Positions 60,319-64,000 of a stretch of 64,000 nt of DNA are shown in pieces (within the stretch, counting starts at the first letter, position 1; every line of letters begins with the position of its first letter). The notes below the pieces were generated by a model. The model saw only the letters and a list, made by a program, of their open reading frames with translations. It was not told the DNA's origin and made no database searches. The DNA lies in contig JBNJFY010000001.1 in the NCBI GenBank assembly GCA_051747265.1, positions 434,001-498,000 on the forward strand, given 5' to 3'. This DNA comes from JBNJFY01 sp051747265 (GTDB lineage Bacteria > Bacteroidota > Rhodothermia > Balneolales > Balneolaceae). Made by a program: the position numbers and the translations under genes.

Positions 60319-60393
60319 AGTCTGTGAATTGAACGCACAAGTTGTCAAAGATATACTGGTAAAATTACTTCTTTCTTGACAAAGGATAAGTAT

Positions 60394-60461
60394 GTTGATC
60401 AGACAGGCTGTCTGATCAACCCCAAACAGCGCAATTTTGAACTTAGCGGAAACTTGTGCAG
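60394..60461. repeat. Palindrome + REP unit, right of vapBC
   Basis: Identical 27-bp palindrome (60394-60420) followed by a more decayed REP (60426-60461). The flank TTCTTGACAAAGGATAAGTAT is similar to that before the left copy. Confidence 0.85.
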
Positions 60462-60510
60462 GCTAGTAGGCTCAAGATCGAACCAACTCCCTATCTTCTA
60501 CATCACGCAA

Positions 60511-60555
60511 ACGCTCGGAGGTGACGGATCCCCGAGGGGATCGTCACGCTGCGAG
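60511..60555. repeat. Family R2 hairpin near the lyase 3' end
   Basis: CGCTCGGAGGTGACGGATCC ... GGGGATCGTCACGCTGCGAG, the cleanest R2 copy. It lies 13 bases beyond the stop codon of the lyase gene. Confidence 0.8.
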
Positions 60556-60567
60556 ATTTATTTTTCA

Positions 60568-61950
60568 TCACGCTTTGCTGAAGCGGGATTGGAAGAAGCG
60601 GAGGTATTCGGGTTCGTATTCGAATTGGAGGCCGCTGATCTGGTCGCGTTTGTCGTAGACGGCCTCTACGGATTCGGCTACTACATCCATGTGGGCCTGG
60701 GTGTAGACGCGGCGCGGGATGGTCAAGCGTACCAGCTCCAAGTTGGGGTAGTTGTGCTCGCCGGTCTCTTTGTTGCGTCCGGCGGATACCACGCCTCGCT
60801 CCATGGTGCGCACGCCGGAATCCAGGTAGATTTCGGCGGCCAACGTTTGAGCAGGTAGCTCATCTTGCGTCAGATGGGGCAAGAACTCCTTGGCGTTCAA
60901 GAAGACGCCATGACTGCCGATCGGTCGCACCACCGGCACGCCCATCTCGATCAGCTTATCGCCCAGATACTGCACCTGACCCACACGGGCCCGGATGTGG
61001 TTTTCCTGAACCGACTCTGAAATCCCGATGGCTAGTGCCTGCATATCCCGTCCGGCCATACCGCCGTAGGTGTGTAATCCTTCATAGATCACTACCATGT
61101 TGCGGGCGCGGTCAAACAGCTCATCGTCGTTGATAGCCAAGAATCCGCCAATATTGACCAGCGCGTCTTTTTTGGCACTCATGGTGGCGCCGTCGGTCAG
61201 CGAGCAGATCTCGTGGACTATCTCCCGTACGGTTTTATCCTGATAACCCGGCTCTCGTTCTTTGATGAAGTAGGCGTTTTCGGCCACCCGGGTCATATCG
61301 TGAATAATAGGAATGTCGTACTTGCTGGTTATCTCCCGCACTTCCTTGAGGTTGCCCATGGATATGGGCTGTCCACCGGCCATGTTCACGGCGGTTGCGA
61401 TGGCCACATAGGGAATACGATCCGCGCCCTTCTCATCAATCAGGTCTTGCAGTTTCTGCAGATCCACATTGGCTTTGAAAGGGTGATCGCTGTCCGGATC
61501 GTGCGCTTCATCGATGATTACATCCACAAACGAGCCGCCAGCCAACTCCTGGTGCAGTTTGGTGGTGGTGAAGTACATGTTCCCGGGGATGAAATCGCCC
61601 TCGCTGATCAGCAGTTGAGAGATAATATGCTCGGCGGCCCGCCCCTGGTGGGTGGGTACTACATGCTCATAGCCGTAATATTCACGAACGGCATCTTCCA
61701 GGTTATAAAAATTCACACTGCCCGCGTAGGCTTCATCGCCCATCATCATACCCGCCCACTGGCGATCACTCATCGCTGAGGTTCCGCTATCGGTAAGCAG
61801 GTCGATATACACATCTTTGGATTTCAGCAAAAAGGTGTTGTAGCCGGCCTCTTGAATAGCTGCTTCTCGTTCGGCTTTGGACGGAATATTGACCGGCTCC
61901 ACCATTTTAATTTTGTAGGGTTCGGCCCAGGATCGTCGCTTGGTAGTCAT
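60568..61950 (-). CDS. Tyrosine phenol-lyase / tryptophanase (beta-eliminating lyase)
   Basis: PLP enzyme of 460 residues splitting an aromatic amino acid to pyruvate, ammonia and phenol or indole. PTHQGRAAEH is at 99-108, MYFTTTKLHQE near 125, the cofactor Asp in IIHDMTRVAENAYF near 216, the Schiff-base lysine in TMSAKKDALVNIGG (Lys260/261), and SGVRTMERGVVSAGRN near 380. The MERG stretch and the sequence around it resemble tyrosine phenol-lyase (Citrobacter), where tryptophanases have a different EIG-type motif. So I favour tyrosine phenol-lyase activity; databases often label such proteins tryptophanase. It is transcribed away from pruA. Confidence 0.88.
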   Translation of the reverse strand: MTTKRRSWAEPYKIKMVEPVNIPSKAEREAAIQEAGYNTFLLKSKDVYIDLLTDSGTSAMSDRQWAGMMMGDEAYAGSVNFYNLEDAVREYYGYEHVVPTHQGRAAEHIISQLLISEGDFIPGNMYFTTTKLHQELAGGSFVDVIIDEAHDPDSDHPFKANVDLQKLQDLIDEKGADRIPYVAIATAVNMAGGQPISMGNLKEVREITSKYDIPIIHDMTRVAENAYFIKEREPGYQDKTVREIVHEICSLTDGATMSAKKDALVNIGGFLAINDDELFDRARNMVVIYEGLHTYGGMAGRDMQALAIGISESVQENHIRARVGQVQYLGDKLIEMGVPVVRPIGSHGVFLNAKEFLPHLTQDELPAQTLAAEIYLDSGVRTMERGVVSAGRNKETGEHNYPNLELVRLTIPRRVYTQAHMDVVAESVEAVYDKRDQISGLQFEYEPEYLRFFQSRFSKA

Positions 61951-62029
61951 AATAATACCTCGATAGTTGGTTGTGGATAGATAATAAAGGGGATCAACGG
62001 GTTGTTGATCTTTAACAGGTGGGGTACCG

Positions 62030-62122
62030 TTAGACTAACGAGGGATAGGCGTGCGGACTGGTGCCGATATCCGCCGCAATAATACTGGGGTCTTTGCCGT
62101 AGGCGTGGTTACCGCAATCCAT
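62030..62122 (-). CDS. 30-residue ORF upstream of the lyase gene
   Basis: ATG at 62122 to TAA at 62030; it reads NHAYGKDPSIIAADIGTSPH in the middle and contains two Tyr and one Cys but no Trp. It lies about 80 bases upstream of the lyase start on the same strand. Composition looks protein-like. It could be a tnaC-like leader peptide or a leftover of an old gene. A TAG stop is four codons upstream of the ATG. Low confidence. Confidence 0.3.
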   Translation of the reverse strand: MDCGNHAYGKDPSIIAADIGTSPHAYPSLV

Positions 62123-62265
62123 GGTTGGGGTGAGCTACTTCTGATTTTAATTCGTCTTGTAACTAGATAAAAATCTAACAGAGTAGATGGACGAAATTTT
62201 CTGAACATTGCTGTAGGGAAATCTTGTACATCGCTCTTACTCGAACCGAAACAATGCCCCTAATC

Positions 62266-62300
62266 CAGCGCAAGTCTGAGCGTAGTGGAGACTTGTGCCG
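62266..62300. repeat. REP hairpin
   Basis: CAGCGCAAGTCT, loop GAGCGTAGTGG, AGACTTGTGCCG; one substituted loop relative to 58979. Confidence 0.8.
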
Positions 62301-62382
62301 GTCCATCCCCTAACGCATTTTGGGGACTCAAATATTCGACAGTGGGTTTACTCATTGAAAACAGTTTGAATGAGTTAGTAAT

Positions 62383-62416
62383 GGCGCAAGTCTCCGCTTC
62401 GCTCAGACTTACGCCG
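62383..62416. repeat. REP hairpin, reversed
   Basis: GGCGCAAGTCT, loop CCGCTTCGCTC, AGACTTACGCC. With 62266 it makes an opposed pair about 80 bases apart (BIME-like). Confidence 0.8.
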
Positions 62417-62479
62417 GTCTTGGGTCCAAAATCTTCGGACGGAGACTTATGTGAATCTGATTCCAACCTTTCTAATTAA

Positions 62480-62526
62480 CGCTCGGAGGTGACGGATTCT
62501 CTTTGGGGGATCGTCACGCTGTGAGG
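62480..62526. repeat. Family R2 hairpin with a copied lyase 3' tail
   Basis: CGCTCGGAGGTGACGGATTC ... GGATCGTCACGCTGTGAGG. The next 40 bases (to about 62565) are similar to 60555-60595, the last codons of the lyase gene. Confidence 0.75.
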
Positions 62527-62813
62527 TTGATTTTGCATTCACACTTTGCGGAAGCGGGATGGTTGTTGTACGCTCCTCCTTATTTAAGCGTGGGGCTTTT
62601 TTGCAACCTGATGGGAGATAGTTATATAAGGAAACAATACCCACCCCTATTTACGTTGCTAATACGCAGGGATTCTGCAATTAATACGTTGCGCGCCATG
62701 AATCGACAATGCCCAATAAAAATACTACCTTACTGCCGAAATTTGATGGGCTTTGTGAATACGAATTTTCTATCTAACAAAACAAACAACTAAATCTAAA
62801 CCTGAGCATTATT

Positions 62814-64000
62814 ATGTCGAATGCCTATTTCAAGGTTCAGGAGCCGGAAAATCAAACGTACCACTCGTACGCTCCCGGTACGCCTGAACGCGATAAATTG
62901 AACGCCAAACTAGCTGAACTCCGCAGCAAGGAGATTGAGATTCCGGCTATTATTGGTGGCAAGGAAGTAAAAACCGATAAAACCTATGATGTGGTGATGC
63001 CCCACAATCACCAGCACAAGTTGGCTACGGCCTACATGTGTGGTGAGAAGGAAGTGAACATGGCCATTGAAGCGGCGCTGGAAGCGCGTGAAAAATGGGC
63101 CAACATGCCGTGGGAAGAGCGTGTGGCTATCTATCAAAAAGCTGCCGACCTGTTGACCGAAACGGAGTGGCGCTACACCATGAACGCCTCCACCATGTTG
63201 GGTCAGTCTAAAACCCCGCACCAGTCTGAAATTGAAGCAGTAGGCGAACTAGCTGACTTCTTGCGATTCAACTGTTACTATTTGGCAGAAACCTACAAGA
63301 TGCAGCCCTACTCTCCCGATGGTATGTGGAACCGACTGGAATACCGTCCGCTGGAAGGGTTCGTATTCGCGGTTTCTCCATTTAACTTTACGGCCATCGG
63401 CGGTAACCTGCCTACGGCTCCAGCTCTGGCTGGAAACGTTTCCTTGTGGAAGCCCGCATCTACTTCGCTCTACTCCAACTACTTCTTCATGAAGCTGTTG
63501 GAAGAAGCTGGCATGCCGGCTGGCGTAATTAACTTCCTGCCCGGTCATGGCGCTGATGTCGGTGATCCGGTATTGGAAAGCGAACACTTTGCCGGTATTC
63601 AATTCACCGGTTCGGTGGGTACGTTCAACCACTTGTGGAAGACTATCGGTAAGAATATCGATAAGTATAACACCTATCCACGCGTGGTGGGCGAGACCGG
63701 AGGTAAAGACTTCATCTTCGCACACAACAGCGCCGATGTGGATGCCATGGTGGTGGCCGCGGTTAGAGGTGCTTTTGAGTATCAAGGGCAGAAATGCTCC
63801 GCGGCTTCTCGTATGTACATTCCGGAGAGCATCTGGGATGAGTTCGAAGAGAAGTTCACCGCTGAAGTCGCCAAGATTAAAGTGGGCGATGTGGAAAACT
63901 TTGAAAACTTCATGGGCGCGGTCATTGATGCCAAAGCCTTTGAAAGCATCACCAGCTACATCGACCATGCAGCTAAAGCCAATGACGCTGAAATCATTGC
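62814..64000 (+). CDS. pruA: L-glutamate gamma-semialdehyde dehydrogenase (P5C dehydrogenase), N-terminal part
   Basis: Open from ATG at 62814 to the right edge, 395 complete codons. NAD-dependent oxidation of glutamate semialdehyde to glutamate in proline breakdown. N-terminus of the P5CDH type (YHSYAPGTPERDKL); cofactor region EGFVFAVSPFNFTAIGGNLP near 190, IQFTGSVGTF near 265, the base VVGETGGKD near 300 and the nucleophile Cys in YQGQKCSAASRMYIP near 330. Highly expressed-type codon choice. The remaining C-terminal 140 or so residues lie outside the window. No transcriptional partner is visible. Confidence 0.95.
   Translation, partial: MSNAYFKVQEPENQTYHSYAPGTPERDKLNAKLAELRSKEIEIPAIIGGKEVKTDKTYDVVMPHNHQHKLATAYMCGEKEVNMAIEAALEAREKWANMPWEERVAIYQKAADLLTETEWRYTMNASTMLGQSKTPHQSEIEAVGELADFLRFNCYYLAETYKMQPYSPDGMWNRLEYRPLEGFVFAVSPFNFTAIGGNLPTAPALAGNVSLWKPASTSLYSNYFFMKLLEEAGMPAGVINFLPGHGADVGDPVLESEHFAGIQFTGSVGTFNHLWKTIGKNIDKYNTYPRVVGETGGKDFIFAHNSADVDAMVVAAVRGAFEYQGQKCSAASRMYIPESIWDEFEEKFTAEVAKIKVGDVENFENFMGAVIDAKAFESITSYIDHAAKANDAEII

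Noticed and set aside
60376..60858. 160-codon frame on the plus strand
   Set aside because: Antisense to the 3' end of the well-conserved lyase gene and crosses a REP and an R2 hairpin.

Overview
The window looks like a chromosomal piece of a Gram-negative member of the Bacteroidota/Rhodothermota/Balneolota group, probably a Balneolaceae-like marine or halophilic bacterium. This is inferred from the division cluster order with its FtsQ/FtsA/FtsZ and PASTA-bearing FtsI, a FecA-like TonB-dependent receptor with a carboxypeptidase-regulatory-like N-terminal domain, DUF4856 lipoproteins, and promoters and starts with few strong Shine-Dalgarno sites. No rRNA or tRNA gene was seen, so the taxon is not proven.

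Layout. (1) 1-4.65 kb, minus strand, A+T-rich: a defence island with a half-HsdS, a DUF2188 protein, HsdM, a full HsdS and the first 354 residues of a nuclease + P-loop NTPase protein that runs off the left edge. (2) 4.8-7.7 kb: a gene graveyard packed with dispersed palindromes, MITE-like elements and two broken genes. (3) 7.8-13.0 kb: two glycosyltransferases, then metF, pdxJ and era. (4) 13.0-19.3 kb: repeats, a Met/Cys-rich leader ORF with a strong terminator, a SAM-I riboswitch, and the metY-metX-thrA operon for methionine synthesis from aspartate. (5) 19.3-20.8 kb: an M48 metalloprotease lipoprotein. (6) 21.4-37.1 kb: the complete dcw cluster mraZ-rsmH-ftsL-ftsI-murE-mraY-murD-ftsW-murG-murC-ftsQ-ftsA-ftsZ (no murF, murB or ddl), preceded by an MraZ-type operator. 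(7) 37.1-39.4 kb: an AbiE-type toxin-antitoxin pair between two identical 130-bp direct repeats. (8) 40.0-48.4 kb: TauE-like permease, mutS2, hemD, an Omp85-like barrel, an AhpD-like protein, an SGNH hydrolase and a lipoprotein. (9) 48.9-54.5 kb: an iron-uptake-like locus with two DUF4856 lipoproteins flanking a small lipoprotein and a FecA-like receptor. (10) 54.5-58.9 kb: a membrane glycosyltransferase, an FAD oxidoreductase and protoporphyrinogen oxidase. (11) 59-62.6 kb: a truncated REP-associated transposase, its REP hairpins, a VapBC pair and a tyrosine phenol-lyase/tryptophanase. (12) 62.8 kb to the end: the start of pruA.

The themes that stand out are the likely two-tier control of the methionine operon (ribosome-stalling leader peptide, then SAM riboswitch), two toxin-antitoxin modules each bracketed by direct repeats, and an unusually rich set of short non-autonomous repeats. 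Several of these repeats share the REP core of the transposase remnant at 59.2 kb.
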